A stretch of 64,000 bases of DNA, from positions 1 to 64,000 of the forward strand of contig JARDZP010000014.1 of assembly GCA_029240795.1 (NCBI GenBank), written 5' to 3'. Numbering within the stretch: the stretch's first letter is position 1; each line of letters begins with the position of its first letter. The DNA is from Haloplasmataceae bacterium. Lineage in GTDB: Bacteria > Bacillota_I > Bacilli_A > Haloplasmatales > Haloplasmataceae. The notes below the pieces were generated by a model, which ran no database searches, was not told the origin of the DNA, and worked only from the letters and a program-made list of their open reading frames with translations. A program made the translations under genes and the position numbers. Below are positions 8,752 through 23,014 of the stretch, in pieces.

Positions 8752-8776
8752 TTGTCGCATATTGCGACAATTTTTT
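8752..8776 (+). terminator. Rho-independent terminator upstream of gdhA
   Basis: Stem TTGTCGCA/TGCGACAA (8752-8759 and 8763-8770), 3-nt loop, followed by TTTTTT. It lies 234 nt beyond the XRE gene, whose transcript it probably ends. Confidence 0.85.
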
Positions 8777-8816
8777 ATTTGTAGTAAAATATAATTTAAT
8801 ACGATTAACTACAAAT
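8777..8816 (+). promoter_or_regulatory. gdhA promoter with inverted repeat
   Basis: A TATAAT (8790-8795) lies inside a perfect 9-bp inverted repeat, ATTTGTAGT (8777-8785) and ACTACAAAT (8808-8816). The -35 is poor. A dimeric regulator bound to these half-sites would cover the -10, so regulated expression of gdhA is plausible. Confidence 0.5.
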
Positions 8817-8843
8817 AAACATACCGCATAAAATAATTACTAG

Positions 8844-10199
<1,356 letters not shown>

Positions 10200-10601
10200 G
10201 AAATGTTTATAAAATAATTAAATATTGAAGAGTTATGGAAAATAAAGATGTTTTCTCGATAATGATTTTTTAGGCTCAATTTGAATATCTTGCAGGTAAC
10301 ACACGTTAGAGAATCAAATGATTTCCTTTGCAGTTTATTTCTTGTAGGTACATTTGGATGAATAGCACAAGTGCTAAATCATTGAAAAAATAATTGATAG
10401 TGGAACTTACGATAAGGTAAGTTCTTTTTTTTAAAAAAAATTACTATAAAATCATAACTTATATTAAATGGAGTTGAAAAATTCGTAATCATTTTGTATA
10501 TTGAAGGAACAATTTTTTCATTTTAATCCTTGTTTTTTTAAGCTCAAATTAGGTTTCTTACTCATATACTATATTATTATAAGCGATTAAGGTGGTTGAA
10601 A
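10200..10601 (+). other. Intergenic region after gdhA
   Basis: About 400 nt without a supported gene. A terminator is at 10403-10432. The 200 nt between the gdhA stop and that hairpin are less AT-rich than most spacers here, but I found no RNA family signature or ORF with a ribosome binding site. The part after 10440 is the promoter region of the 273-aa gene. Confidence 0.5.
10403..10432 (+). terminator. Terminator downstream of gdhA
   Basis: Stem GAACTTAC/GTAAGTTC (10403-10410 and 10417-10424), 6-nt loop, then eight T. Confidence 0.9.
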
Positions 10602-11423
10602 ATGAGTAACGTGATTAATGAGTTAGAAAAGTTACGAAAACTTAAAATTAAACTTTACTTATTTGTATTTTTAATTTTTATATCTCTATTATTTATAGAT
10701 TTTTATATCAAAAATAAGTGGTTCTATTATTTAATTATATTTAATAACTGTATATTAGTTATTATAAATACGATTTTTATTGAAATAAAGGTTGGATACA
10801 GATATAAAAAACTTTATCATGAATTTTTTAATAAATTAATTAAATTACTTGATAGTTCATTTGAATATGAAAATGCTCCAACCGATATACATTATGAAAT
10901 ATTTGATAATAAATTATGTGATTTTAATGCCAGTAGTAAAATTGATAATATATTAAGATTAAGAAAGAATAGTAATATATATGAATTATTAGATATAAAG
11001 TTATATTTAAACCCTAATCGTTCACACAAAATATTATTATTTAAAGGATATCTTTTAACATTAAGAAATAAAGAAGTAACTAATAATGAAATATTAATCT
11101 TAAATGCTAAAAAGCCTTTATTTGGTGATTTTAGATTAATAAAAAAAGCATTTTTAGGTAAATATAAAATTTATAGTATTAATGATCATATCAATGAATC
11201 ACTTTTAGAGAAATTTAAATTCGTTTTAGATAAAAATTTAAAAAAAGGTAATAAATTTAATATCTATATTGGTGAAGATATTATAATTTTTAAAAGATGT
11301 TTATTTAGTACTTTTAATAAGCCGTTTATTTTTCAAAAAATCAATCATAAATTTATTGATAAAAAAATATATCAATTAAAGAATATCCTTATATTTATAA
11401 ATGATTTTATAGATTGTTTGTGA
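10602..11423 (+). CDS. Hypothetical membrane protein, 273 aa, DUF3137-like layout
   Basis: Two adjacent hydrophobic segments (about residues 18-36 and 43-62) precede a basic soluble domain of about 200 residues. The layout, and a segment around LLFKGYLLTL, resemble DUF3137 proteins, but the match is weak. ATG 10602 is preferred over TTG 10596 because AAGGTGG lies 6 nt before it. It has very high Asn/Lys/Ile content, like its surroundings. The function is unknown. Confidence 0.65.
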   Translation: MSNVINELEKLRKLKIKLYLFVFLIFISLLFIDFYIKNKWFYYLIIFNNCILVIINTIFIEIKVGYRYKKLYHEFFNKLIKLLDSSFEYENAPTDIHYEIFDNKLCDFNASSKIDNILRLRKNSNIYELLDIKLYLNPNRSHKILLFKGYLLTLRNKEVTNNEILILNAKKPLFGDFRLIKKAFLGKYKIYSINDHINESLLEKFKFVLDKNLKKGNKFNIYIGEDIIIFKRCLFSTFNKPFIFQKINHKFIDKKIYQLKNILIFINDFIDCL

Positions 11424-11451
11424 AATTATGAAACAAATGAATATAACAAAA

Positions 11452-11503
11452 ATTAACAATCAATACTAAGATTATAACATTGTTTTAAGTATAAATTGTT
11501 AAT
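11452..11503. repeat. Long imperfect inverted repeat before rpiB
   Basis: ATTAACAAT-CA-ATACT (11452-11467) pairs with AGTAT-AA-ATTGTTAAT (11488-11503), leaving a 20-nt loop. There is no T tract after it. It sits just upstream of the rpiB extended -10, so it could be an operator pair or an RNA fold at the end of the upstream transcript. Confidence 0.5.
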
Positions 11504-11518
11504 AAAATTGGTTGTGTA

Positions 11519-11527
11519 TGGTATAAT
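11519..11527 (+). promoter_or_regulatory. Extended -10 promoter of rpiB-glyA
   Basis: TGGTATAAT, an extended consensus -10, 34 nt before the rpiB ATG. Confidence 0.6.
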
Positions 11528-11560
11528 TACATAGATAATAATAAATTAGGAGTGATAATA

Positions 11561-12001
11561 ATGAAAGTAGCATTAGGTAGTGACCACGGAGGTTATGATC
11601 TTAAAGAGAATATTAAAAAACTACTAGTTGAATTAAAGATTGAACACACTGACTTTGGTTCAGGTAGTACTTCAAGTTGTGATTACTCTGATTATGCGAT
11701 AAAGGTTGCGGAAGCAGTTGCTCATAAAGAATATGAAAGAGGAATACTTGTTTGCGGTACAGGAATTGGAATGTCAATAGCCGCAAATAAAGTGAAAGGT
11801 ATTCGAGCTGCTTTAGTAACAGACATGTTTACCGCAAAAGCTACAAGAGAACATAATAACAGCAATGTATTATGTTTAGGTGGAAGAATTACAGGTCCAC
11901 AAATTGCTTTGGAAATCGTTAAAATTTGGTTAGGTACTGAATTTGAAGGTGGAAGACACATTAGAAGACTTGATAAAATCACTGATTATGAAAATAAATA
12001 A
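11561..12001 (+). CDS. rpiB: Ribose-5-phosphate isomerase B
   Basis: Interconverts ribose-5-phosphate and ribulose-5-phosphate in the pentose phosphate pathway. It is 146 aa. GSDHGG at the N-terminus, the CGTGIGMSIAANK loop with the catalytic cysteine, and EHNNSNVLCLGGR are RpiB/LacAB signatures. The frame is open from GTG 11552, but ATG 11561 has the AGGAG site at 9 nt and gives the canonical start. rpiB-glyA-upp upstream of the atp operon is a common Firmicute order. Confidence 0.95.
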   Translation: MKVALGSDHGGYDLKENIKKLLVELKIEHTDFGSGSTSSCDYSDYAIKVAEAVAHKEYERGILVCGTGIGMSIAANKVKGIRAALVTDMFTAKATREHNNSNVLCLGGRITGPQIALEIVKIWLGTEFEGGRHIRRLDKITDYENK

Positions 12002-12023
12002 ATTTTGATATCGGAGGGATAGA

Positions 12024-13271
12024 ATGAAAGTTTTAAAAAATAGTGACAGTGAAGTTTTTGAATACATTCAAGCTGAACTAAGTCGTCAAAGAAATAATCT
12101 AGAAATGATAGCTTCAGAAAACTTTGTTTCAGAAGCTGTTCTAGAAGCACAAGGATCAATTCTAACAAATAAATATGCAGAAGGTTATCCAGGGAAACGT
12201 TACTATGGTGGATGTGTTAATGTAGACAAAATTGAAGATTTAGCCCGTAATCGTTTAAAAGAAATTTTTAAAGCAGAACATGCTAATGTACAACCGCATT
12301 CAGGCTCACAAGCTAATATGGCAGTCTATATGGCTATTTTACAACCAGGTGATGTTGTATTAGGAATGGATTTGGCTCATGGTGGACATTTAACTCATGG
12401 ACATAGTTTAAATTTTTCTGGTAAAAGTTATAAATTTTATAGTTATGGTGTAAGCAAGGAAACTGAAACGATCGATTACGACGAAGTTAGAAAAATCGCT
12501 TTAGAATGCAAGCCAAAACTAATCGTTGCAGGTGCTAGTAGTTATCCGCGTGAAATTGACTTTGCTAAGTTTAAAGAAATAGCAGATGAAGTTGGTGCAT
12601 ACTTCATGGTAGATATGGCTCACATTGCTGGACTCGTTGCTGCTAACTTACATATGAGCCCAGTTCCATATGCTGATTTTGTAACTTCTACAACTCACAA
12701 GACATTACGGGGTCCACGTGGTGGAATAATATTGTGTAAAGCAAAATTTGCTTCAGTGATTGATAAAACTGTTTTCCCAGGTGTTCAAGGCGGACCATTA
12801 ATGCATGTGATTGCTGCCAAGGCAGTATCGTTTAAAGAAGCATTACAACCTGAATTTAAAGAATATATGAATCATGTTAAAATTAATGCACAAAAACTTG
12901 CAGAAGCATTTGTAAGTCGTGGTGTTAAAGTTATATCTGGTGGTACTGATAATCATATGTTATTAGTTGATGTTAAAGCTAGTTTTGGCGTTAGTGGAAA
13001 AGAATCTGAACATCTACTGGATTCAGTAGGTATTACTTGTAATAAAAATATGATTCCATATGATACCGAAAAACCAATGGTGACTAGTGGAATCCGTTTA
13101 GGAACACCCGCACTAACAACAAGAGGCTTTACAGCTATTGATATGGATGAAATTGCAGACATTATTTGTGAAACTTTAACATTAAAAGAGGAGAATAATA
13201 ATATTCAAGTTCAAAGTTTCCGTGTTAGTAAACTTGTTGAAATGTATCCTTTATATCAAAATATAGAATAA
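12024..13271 (+). CDS. glyA: Serine hydroxymethyltransferase
   Basis: PLP enzyme that transfers the serine hydroxymethyl group to tetrahydrofolate, giving glycine and the main one-carbon unit. It is 415 aa, standard length. Visible features are [15 protein letters not shown], the Schiff-base lysine in [12 protein letters not shown], and a C-terminal region typical of GlyA. A CGGAGGG site lies 7 nt before the ATG, and it starts 22 nt after rpiB, so the two are cotranscribed. Confidence 0.98.
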   Translation: MKVLKNSDSEVFEYIQAELSRQRNNLEMIASENFVSEAVLEAQGSILTNKYAEGYPGKRYYGGCVNVDKIEDLARNRLKEIFKAEHANVQPHSGSQANMAVYMAILQPGDVVLGMDLAHGGHLTHGHSLNFSGKSYKFYSYGVSKETETIDYDEVRKIALECKPKLIVAGASSYPREIDFAKFKEIADEVGAYFMVDMAHIAGLVAANLHMSPVPYADFVTSTTHKTLRGPRGGIILCKAKFASVIDKTVFPGVQGGPLMHVIAAKAVSFKEALQPEFKEYMNHVKINAQKLAEAFVSRGVKVISGGTDNHMLLVDVKASFGVSGKESEHLLDSVGITCNKNMIPYDTEKPMVTSGIRLGTPALTTRGFTAIDMDEIADIICETLTLKEENNNIQVQSFRVSKLVEMYPLYQNIE

Positions 13272-13367
13272 ATTTAATTAATTTTAAAAATAAGAATTCC
13301 ATCATATGACAAAATATGTTAAACTGTTAAAAGTAATAATGTAAAAAATTAGAAGGGAGTTCTAACA

Positions 13368-14015
13368 ATGTATAATTTAAATAACGATAATATGGTGTTA
13401 GTAATTGACCATCCACTTATTACACACAAATTGACACAAATAAGAAAAAAAGATACTGGAACAAATGAATTTAGACAAATAGTTAATGAAATTGGTGGAT
13501 TAATGGTTTATGAAATTACTCGCGACCTTGAACTAGAGGATGTAGACATTGAAACACCAGTAGCACCAATGAAAACTAAACAATTAGCGGGTGAAAAATT
13601 AGTAGTTTGTCCTATTTTACGAGCTGGCTTAGGAATGGTTGATGGAATTTTACAAATGATGCCATCTGCACGTGTAGGCCATATTGGTTTATATCGTGAT
13701 GAAGAAACATTAAAACCTGTTGAATACTTTGCTAAGTTTCCTAATAAATTAGAAGGACGTTTAGTAATTATTGTCGATCCTATGTTAGCAACTGGAGGGT
13801 CAGCTATAGCAGCAATTGATCTAGTAAAAAAACGCGGAGTAAAAAATATTAAATTTGTCTGTCTAGTAGCAGCTCCTGAAGGCGTTACAGCACTAAGAAT
13901 AGCTCATCCAGATGTACCAGTATATATTGCAGCACTTGATGAAAAGTTAAATAATAAAGGTTATATTGTACCAGGATTAGGGGATTGCGGGGATAGAATT
14001 TTTGGTACAAAATAG
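13368..14015 (+). CDS. upp: Uracil phosphoribosyltransferase
   Basis: Converts uracil and PRPP to UMP (pyrimidine salvage). It is 215 aa. The PRPP-binding loop [11 protein letters not shown] and the C-terminal uracil-binding region ending [10 protein letters not shown] are intact. The start follows GAAGGGAG. It precedes the ATP synthase genes with only 14 nt between, as in many Firmicutes. Confidence 0.97.
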   Translation: MYNLNNDNMVLVIDHPLITHKLTQIRKKDTGTNEFRQIVNEIGGLMVYEITRDLELEDVDIETPVAPMKTKQLAGEKLVVCPILRAGLGMVDGILQMMPSARVGHIGLYRDEETLKPVEYFAKFPNKLEGRLVIIVDPMLATGGSAIAAIDLVKKRGVKNIKFVCLVAAPEGVTALRIAHPDVPVYIAALDEKLNNKGYIVPGLGDCGDRIFGTK

Positions 14016-14029
14016 TTTTGGTGACATTT

Positions 14030-14326
14030 ATGAATGAAAACAATGAAAATAAACCAAAATTTACATATGAAGAATTATCTAAAAAATACCTAGAAAAACA
14101 AACGATAGATAAAAAGTCAAACGCTGCAAAGGAGTTTTCAACGGATTACTCAATGGTCGTATCATTTATAGTATCTATCTTGATATTGAGTTTTCTAGGT
14201 GTTTTTTTTGGCAATAAATTAGATCAAAAACTAAATACAACACCATTATTTATTCTGCTTTTTTCCTTTTTGGGTATAGCAGCTAGTTTTCGCAATTTAT
14301 TGAAAGATATAAAACAAAAAAAGTAA
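14030..14326 (+). CDS. AtpZ/AtpI-like membrane protein
   Basis: 98 aa with a charged N-terminal third and two hydrophobic segments (about residues 38-60 and 65-82). This is the size and shape of the AtpZ-type protein encoded at the head of ATP synthase operons, proposed to help assembly or ion supply. The frame opens at TTG 14018, but ATG 14030 has GGTGA 5 nt before it. Followed 16 nt later by the AtpI-like gene. Confidence 0.75.
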   Translation: MNENNENKPKFTYEELSKKYLEKQTIDKKSNAAKEFSTDYSMVVSFIVSILILSFLGVFFGNKLDQKLNTTPLFILLFSFLGIAASFRNLLKDIKQKK

Positions 14327-14342
14327 AGGGGTTGATAAAAAC

Positions 14343-14741
14343 ATGGATGAAAATATAGAACTTGATACACTCTATCGAAAAGTAATAAATCTATCTTGGG
14401 TAGTCTTGATTTGCATAAGTGTTATTTTGGGTATGTTATCTTTGATATTTTTTCCAAATATCTTATGGTACAAGCTATCTTTAAGTTATTTACTAGGTGC
14501 AATGACCAGTATATTTGCGTTTAATCTGTTAAAAAATAATGTATCTAATCTATCATCTAACGCAAGACGTGCAATTAGTGGTTCTTCATCAAACTATGCT
14601 ATTAGATTTGTTATATATGCTTTTGTATTGTTTTTTAGTTTTAAATTTGAAAACGAAAAATTAAGTCCATATTTAGTAGCATTAGGATTTTTGACTGTAA
14701 AAGTAGGTATTTATCTTAATGCTTTGTTAAAAAAGAAATAG
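14343..14741 (+). CDS. atpI: ATP synthase subunit I (AtpI-like)
   Basis: 132-aa protein with four hydrophobic segments. Size, position directly before atpB and the pattern of two helical hairpins fit AtpI, a chaperone-like factor for c-ring assembly that is poorly conserved in sequence. AAGGGG lies before the ATG. The call rests mostly on position and topology. Confidence 0.75.
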   Translation: MDENIELDTLYRKVINLSWVVLICISVILGMLSLIFFPNILWYKLSLSYLLGAMTSIFAFNLLKNNVSNLSSNARRAISGSSSNYAIRFVIYAFVLFFSFKFENEKLSPYLVALGFLTVKVGIYLNALLKKK

Positions 14742-14757
14742 AAAGGAGGTAAAAATT

Positions 14758-15633
14758 TTGCTTGAAAATAGTGATGGAGTATTATATACAAAAAAACAAG
14801 TGCCTTCAAAACTTATTTTGATAGTATCAATTGTAGTTGGATTTGTTCTAGTTGTAGCCTTTTTAGGAATTATAGTCAATTTATTATTTAATTATAATGA
14901 TACCAAAAATGTATTTCAATTAAAAGGTACAACAGATCAATTATTTAGTTTAGTACCACATGTAATGTCAATTATTATAATAACTATATTTTTATTAGTA
15001 TTTATGGTTATAATAAATACTAAGATTAAGAAGGCAGATCCATTAAAGAAACCAGAAGGATTAGTGTTAGCTGTGATACTATTTGTATCAACTATTGATA
15101 AATTTGCGGTTGATATGTTTGGTGAAAAAATGAAATCTCTTGCACCTTATATCGGTTACTTAGCTGTTTACTTGTTTAGTGCAAATATATTTGGACTCTT
15201 AGGATTTACCCCACCACCAACTTCTAATCTATCAGTAACACTTTCCTTTGGAATAAGCACTTTCTTAATAATAAGATATTACGGTATTAAATTTAATGGA
15301 TGGGGACATTTAACAAGTTTATTTAAACCTTTCTTATTATCACCTATTAACATTATTGGTGAAATCGCTTTTCCATTTACATTATCATTACGTCTATTTG
15401 GAAATATCTTAAGTGGTACGCTCATAATGACTTTGGTCTATACGGGTATAGCTGGAGGTTTCAACTTCATACTAACCACAATTTTTGGGTCAAATCTAGG
15501 AATTGGTGAGTTATTTGCACCGTTTGTAGGGGTACCCTTTTTACACATTTACTTTGATCTATTTTCTGGATTTATACAAACCTTCGTATTTATCCTATTA
15601 AGTTCAGTATTTATCTCAAGTGCAGCAAATTAA
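14758..15633 (+). CDS. atpB: ATP synthase Fo subunit a
   Basis: Stator channel subunit of Fo. It is 291 aa. It has several hydrophobic helices and the conserved SLRLFGNILSG segment, which carries the essential arginine facing the c-ring. The start is TTG 14758, since an ideal AAAGGAGGT lies 7 nt upstream and no suitable ATG exists nearby. The N-terminal extension before the first helix is short. Confidence 0.95.
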   Translation: MLENSDGVLYTKKQVPSKLILIVSIVVGFVLVVAFLGIIVNLLFNYNDTKNVFQLKGTTDQLFSLVPHVMSIIIITIFLLVFMVIINTKIKKADPLKKPEGLVLAVILFVSTIDKFAVDMFGEKMKSLAPYIGYLAVYLFSANIFGLLGFTPPPTSNLSVTLSFGISTFLIIRYYGIKFNGWGHLTSLFKPFLLSPINIIGEIAFPFTLSLRLFGNILSGTLIMTLVYTGIAGGFNFILTTIFGSNLGIGELFAPFVGVPFLHIYFDLFSGFIQTFVFILLSSVFISSAAN

Positions 15634-15643
15634 AATAAAATAA

Positions 15644-15949
<306 letters not shown>

Positions 15950-16003
15950 TTCAAAATTTTATCGAGGATTTAGCCTCATATAAATGAGTAAAGGAGGCAT
16001 AAT

Positions 16004-16528
16004 ATGGCAGAATTAGGTAAAAAAATTGGAGACTTGGTTCAGGGTGGATTATTCCCAAACCTAATTACTTTTTTCACGCAGATTTTAGCAACGCTCATAC
16101 TTTTCTACTTCTTAAAAAAATTAGTGTGGAAACCAGTTCAAGAAATGTTAGCTAAACGTAGTGAGGTAATTGTAGCTGAGTTAGAAAGTGCCAAGGCAGC
16201 TAAATTTGAAGCTGAAGCTATGAAGGCAGAATATGAAAATGATTTAAAAAATGCTAAGGCTGAAGCTAATAAAATGATGGAAAATGCAAGAATACAAGCA
16301 TTGGAATCAAAGACTTTAATAATACAAGAAGCCGAAAAAGAAGCAGCTTATAAAGTTGAAAAAGCAACAAAAGAAATTAATCTTGAAAGAGATAAAGCGG
16401 CGAAAGCATTAAAAGCACACGTTGTTGATATAGCATTTATAGCTGCTGAAAAATTAGTTCATGAAAATTTAGATGATAAAAAAAATCGTCAATTGATTGA
16501 TAAGTTCATTGAAGAGGTAGGCGAATAA
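16004..16528 (+). CDS. atpF: ATP synthase Fo subunit b
   Basis: Peripheral stalk. It is 174 aa with one N-terminal membrane helix (about 18-38), the WKPVQEMLAKR segment at its end, then a long Ala/Glu/Lys-rich coiled coil. A strong AAAGGAGGC site precedes the ATG. The atpH start follows its stop directly. Confidence 0.95.
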   Translation: MAELGKKIGDLVQGGLFPNLITFFTQILATLILFYFLKKLVWKPVQEMLAKRSEVIVAELESAKAAKFEAEAMKAEYENDLKNAKAEANKMMENARIQALESKTLIIQEAEKEAAYKVEKATKEINLERDKAAKALKAHVVDIAFIAAEKLVHENLDDKKNRQLIDKFIEEVGE

Positions 16529-16529
16529 T

Positions 16530-17066
16530 ATGAGTAGTCCATTCGCCCAAAGTTATGCTGAAGCAATATTTGATTTGGAACTGGAAAAAGGTAACTTAGA
16601 GATGACTAGTGAACAATTAACATTAATAGTAAATTCATTTAAGGATAATGATGAATTTATAAAAATCTTAAATCATCCTCAATTAGGTAAAGATGATAAA
16701 AAACAAATAATAAGAGATGTGTATGGTAATTTTGATAACATCATCACTAATTTCTTATTTGTTTTAGTAGATAATGATCGTATAGGTGGATTACTTGATA
16801 TTTATGATGCATTTATAAAGATTTACAATGAATATCAAAATACTATTAATGTATTGGCATATACAACTATTGCTTTAGATAATGCACAGATCGATCGGTT
16901 AAAAGAAAAATTAATAATAAAATACCGCCATAAAATTGAAGTAACTAATTTCATTGATGAAAAAGTTATTGGTGGTATGAGATTAATAATTAACGAAGAT
17001 GTAATTGATTATACAATAAATAATCAACTTAAAAATTTAAAATCCCATGTTTTAAAACAAATTTAA
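16530..17066 (+). CDS. atpH: ATP synthase F1 subunit delta
   Basis: Connects the peripheral stalk to the top of F1. It is 178 aa. It opens with the FAQSYAEAIFDLE segment typical of delta and has the C-terminal DEKVIGGMRLIINEDVIDYTI motif of the OSCP/delta family. It begins 1 nt after atpF stops, suggesting translational coupling. Confidence 0.94.
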   Translation: MSSPFAQSYAEAIFDLELEKGNLEMTSEQLTLIVNSFKDNDEFIKILNHPQLGKDDKKQIIRDVYGNFDNIITNFLFVLVDNDRIGGLLDIYDAFIKIYNEYQNTINVLAYTTIALDNAQIDRLKEKLIIKYRHKIEVTNFIDEKVIGGMRLIINEDVIDYTINNQLKNLKSHVLKQI

Positions 17067-17077
17067 TAACAAGGTAG

Positions 17078-18595
<1,518 letters not shown>

Positions 18596-18631
18596 AAAAA
18601 ATACACCATAGTAAAGGGTGGTGAGGATTAA

Positions 18632-20937
<2,306 letters not shown>

Positions 20938-20951
20938 TGGAGGAGATAACT

Positions 20952-21344
20952 TTGATTAAGATAAATGTTGTTACTCCTTTAGGAAAGTTATTTGAAGAAG
21001 AAGTTAATTTTATAACAATCAGAAATGCTGATGGAGAACAAGCTATTTTAAAAAATCATATTCCTGTAGTAATAGCTATAAATCCAGGTTATATAAAGTT
21101 AAATAGAAAAGATGAAATTTTATTTGTTACAATTGTTGGTGGATTTTTAGAATTTAGTAATAACATAGTTAACGTCATAGCTCAAGAGGCTGAAATCGGA
21201 AGAGATCATGATAATGCATTAAAACATTTAGAAGATTTACGTAAGAATAGAGTAAATGAAAATAAACGTAAAAATATCGATTTTACAAAAGCAGAACGTG
21301 AATTAAGAGAACAAATTAGAAATATTAGTGCAAATCAACTATAA
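20952..21344 (+). CDS. atpC: ATP synthase F1 subunit epsilon
   Basis: Rotor subunit that also restrains ATP hydrolysis. 130 aa: N-terminal beta sandwich beginning IKINVVTPLG, then the two-helix C-terminal domain (KAERELREQIRN), so the inhibitory helices are retained. The frame is open from GTG 20937, which overlaps the atpD stop, but that stretch is the GTGGAGGAG ribosome binding site. TTG 20952 is the better start. Confidence 0.94.
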   Translation: MIKINVVTPLGKLFEEEVNFITIRNADGEQAILKNHIPVVIAINPGYIKLNRKDEILFVTIVGGFLEFSNNIVNVIAQEAEIGRDHDNALKHLEDLRKNRVNENKRKNIDFTKAERELREQIRNISANQL

Positions 21345-21350
21345 TTAATG

Positions 21351-21379
21351 AGCAGCTCGTAAATGAGTTGCTTTTTTTA
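21351..21379 (+). terminator. Terminator of the atp operon
   Basis: Stem AGCAGCTC/GAGTTGCT (one G-T pair), 6-nt loop, seven T. It separates the ATP synthase operon from the regulator/peptide locus. Confidence 0.9.
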
Positions 21380-21396
21380 TTTAATTTTGCAATTAC

Positions 21397-21425
21397 TTAC
21401 ATTTTATGACAATTTTTGATATAAT
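21397..21425 (+). promoter_or_regulatory. Promoter of the first regulator
   Basis: TTACAT, 17-nt spacer, TATAAT (21420-21425), 21 nt before the ATG. The TTTGATATAATTAA core is repeated before the second regulator (23073-23086), as expected if the two genes arose by duplication. Confidence 0.65.
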
Positions 21426-21446
21426 TAACAAGGTAGGTGATAAGTA

Positions 21447-22709
21447 ATGAAAATTTTCGATTATGCTATACCAGATGAAGAGAAAAAGCAATTAGGTTAT
21501 ATCATTAGAGAAATAAGAAAAATCAAATTTCAAGAATATAAGAATCGTACTCTAATTGAAAATAATCCTTATACAAAAGAAAACTTTTGTGAAAATAACA
21601 CAATATGCCACTACCATACCTTAACTAAATTAGAAAGTGGAGATACAGCAAAAGAAGATTTAGTCTATCATACTCTATTAGATAAATTAGAGTTATATTT
21701 CCAAGTTGGAATTAATGAACACATGAGGAATATGGAATTTATTAATGATATCGCAAAAGATATGTTAATTTCTATAGAATATATTGATGATGAATTATTG
21801 ATAAGTATAAAACAAAGATTAGAAAAAGTAAATTTTGAAAAAGACTGTATTGCATTAATGTATTTGGATGTAATAAACTTTGCTTATAATACTCAATTAG
21901 TTAAACAGATAGATGAATCAATAATTGATAAAATGGAAAGATTTTCCGATTTTTATAATGACGTATATAAAGGAATAGTTAATTTGTTATTGGGAAACTA
22001 CTTTCTAAATAATAGTCAGTATGATAAATCAAAATTATATTTATATAATTCCAAGAAATTTTTTGAAGCAAATAATTACAGTAAAGGTATAGTCAATGCA
22101 TACCTTATTGGTTTGCATAAGATGACTTTTAACTATTTAGATATTGTATCTATTTGTAATGAAATGGAAATTTATTATAACGAAACAAATAATTATAAAA
22201 GATTAATTCATGTTTATAATTATTTATCTGATTATTATTTTTTAATAAATGCTATCGACTATGCTGAAGAGTATTTTAAAAAGACAATTGATATTATTAA
22301 TAATCATAAAGGTTTAGAGCGATACAAATTTATTTTAAATTTTAACTGGGGCATAAGATGCTTCGCTAATTATCGAATTGAAGAAGCCTTGCAGTATCTA
22401 TTAGATGCTTATCAAAATTGTAATAATCCAAATCTTTACCTTCAAAATATAAACTTACTCTTGATCATGTTAACTAAGTTACAAAAACCGTATGCATTAA
22501 TCATAAAATATTTAGAGGTTGGTAAAAAGTATTATGAAAACATTAATGAACCAGATCAAATGTTATTCAAATATTTTACTTTTAAATACGAAAAAAATGG
22601 TTATCATCGTCGTTATGCGTTAGAAAAACTCATTCCTAAATTAAGTAATAATCGTAATAATAACGAAATTTTATTATTTATTTATGAAGATTTATATAAA
22701 AAGTTGTAA
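21447..22709 (+). CDS. RRNPP-like regulator 1 (HTH plus TPR-like repeats)
   Basis: 420 aa. Residues 12-80 form a divergent XRE-type DNA-binding domain: LGYIIREIRKIK begins it, and TLTKLESGD lies where XRE proteins have the recognition helix followed by E-x-G. An insert with NPYTKENFC and a nearby CH lies between. The remaining 340 residues are helical and rich in Tyr/Asn, with TPR-like spacing (LLGNYFLNNSQYDKSKLYL, YLSDYYFLINAIDYAEEYF). HTH plus C-terminal TPR is the architecture of PlcR, Rgg, Rap and AimR peptide receptors. A secreted PapR-like peptide gene starts 106 nt downstream, the usual receptor-peptide order. It is paralogous to the next two regulators. The family assignment is by architecture and context, not by clear sequence homology. 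Confidence 0.75.
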   Translation: MKIFDYAIPDEEKKQLGYIIREIRKIKFQEYKNRTLIENNPYTKENFCENNTICHYHTLTKLESGDTAKEDLVYHTLLDKLELYFQVGINEHMRNMEFINDIAKDMLISIEYIDDELLISIKQRLEKVNFEKDCIALMYLDVINFAYNTQLVKQIDESIIDKMERFSDFYNDVYKGIVNLLLGNYFLNNSQYDKSKLYLYNSKKFFEANNYSKGIVNAYLIGLHKMTFNYLDIVSICNEMEIYYNETNNYKRLIHVYNYLSDYYFLINAIDYAEEYFKKTIDIINNHKGLERYKFILNFNWGIRCFANYRIEEALQYLLDAYQNCNNPNLYLQNINLLLIMLTKLQKPYALIIKYLEVGKKYYENINEPDQMLFKYFTFKYEKNGYHRRYALEKLIPKLSNNRNNNEILLFIYEDLYKKL

Positions 22710-22736
22710 AAGCACGTTAATTTGGTACAGTTTTAT

Positions 22737-22783
22737 ATACTTTTTATATTTTTTTCGCCACCTTTCTATTTTTATAGTACAAT
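22737..22783 (+). promoter_or_regulatory. Peptide-gene promoter with upstream box A
   Basis: ATACTTTTTATAT (22737-22749) lies 28 nt upstream of a TACAAT -10 (22778-22783, overlapping TATAAT 22783-22788). No -35 is recognisable, so activation by a bound regulator is likely. The same 13-mer at the same distance, and a similar CTATTTTT stretch before the -10, recur at 25659-25704. Confidence 0.6.
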
Positions 22784-22814
22784 ATAATTAGTAACAAATT
22801 GGGAGGAAAAATAA

Positions 22815-22985
22815 ATGAAAAAAATTAAAACATTACTAGTGTCATTTTTAGTAGTATTAACAATCGCATTAGCGATTAATTTTAGTCAACAAAACCAAAT
22901 AAAAGAGTATGCATCTATTAATGAGGTATCAGATATAGAAACTAGACCATTACCTTTCTCAATAAAAAAACCAACTCAATTATAA
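22815..22985 (+). CDS. Small secreted propeptide, PapR-like
   Basis: 56 codons after a strong TTGGGAGGAAAAAT site. The N-terminus is MKKIK, then a hydrophobic run (residues 6-23) with ALA at 18-20 fitting signal peptidase I. A polar 36-residue tail ends IETRPLPFSIKKPTQL. Size, Sec signal and the C-terminal PLPF segment recall PapR, whose mature pheromone contains LPFEY. It lies directly downstream of a receptor-like gene and has its own promoter and terminator. Predicted role: exported, trimmed outside and re-imported by an oligopeptide permease to bind one or more of the three regulators. The exact mature form cannot be deduced. A small secreted protein of another kind is the alternative. 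Confidence 0.75.
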   Translation: MKKIKTLLVSFLVVLTIALAINFSQQNQIKEYASINEVSDIETRPLPFSIKKPTQL

Positions 22986-23014
22986 AAATAAATGATTACC
23001 TTATTAATTACTTT

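Noticed and set aside
10200-10402. Possible structured RNA or riboswitch after gdhA
   Set aside because: It lies downstream, not upstream, of an enzyme gene. I could find no stable multi-stem fold or known consensus by eye.
11722-11982. Long minus-strand frames inside rpiB, glmM, murF, pulA and similar genes
   Set aside because: They are shadows of strong coding frames, without ribosome binding sites or motifs.
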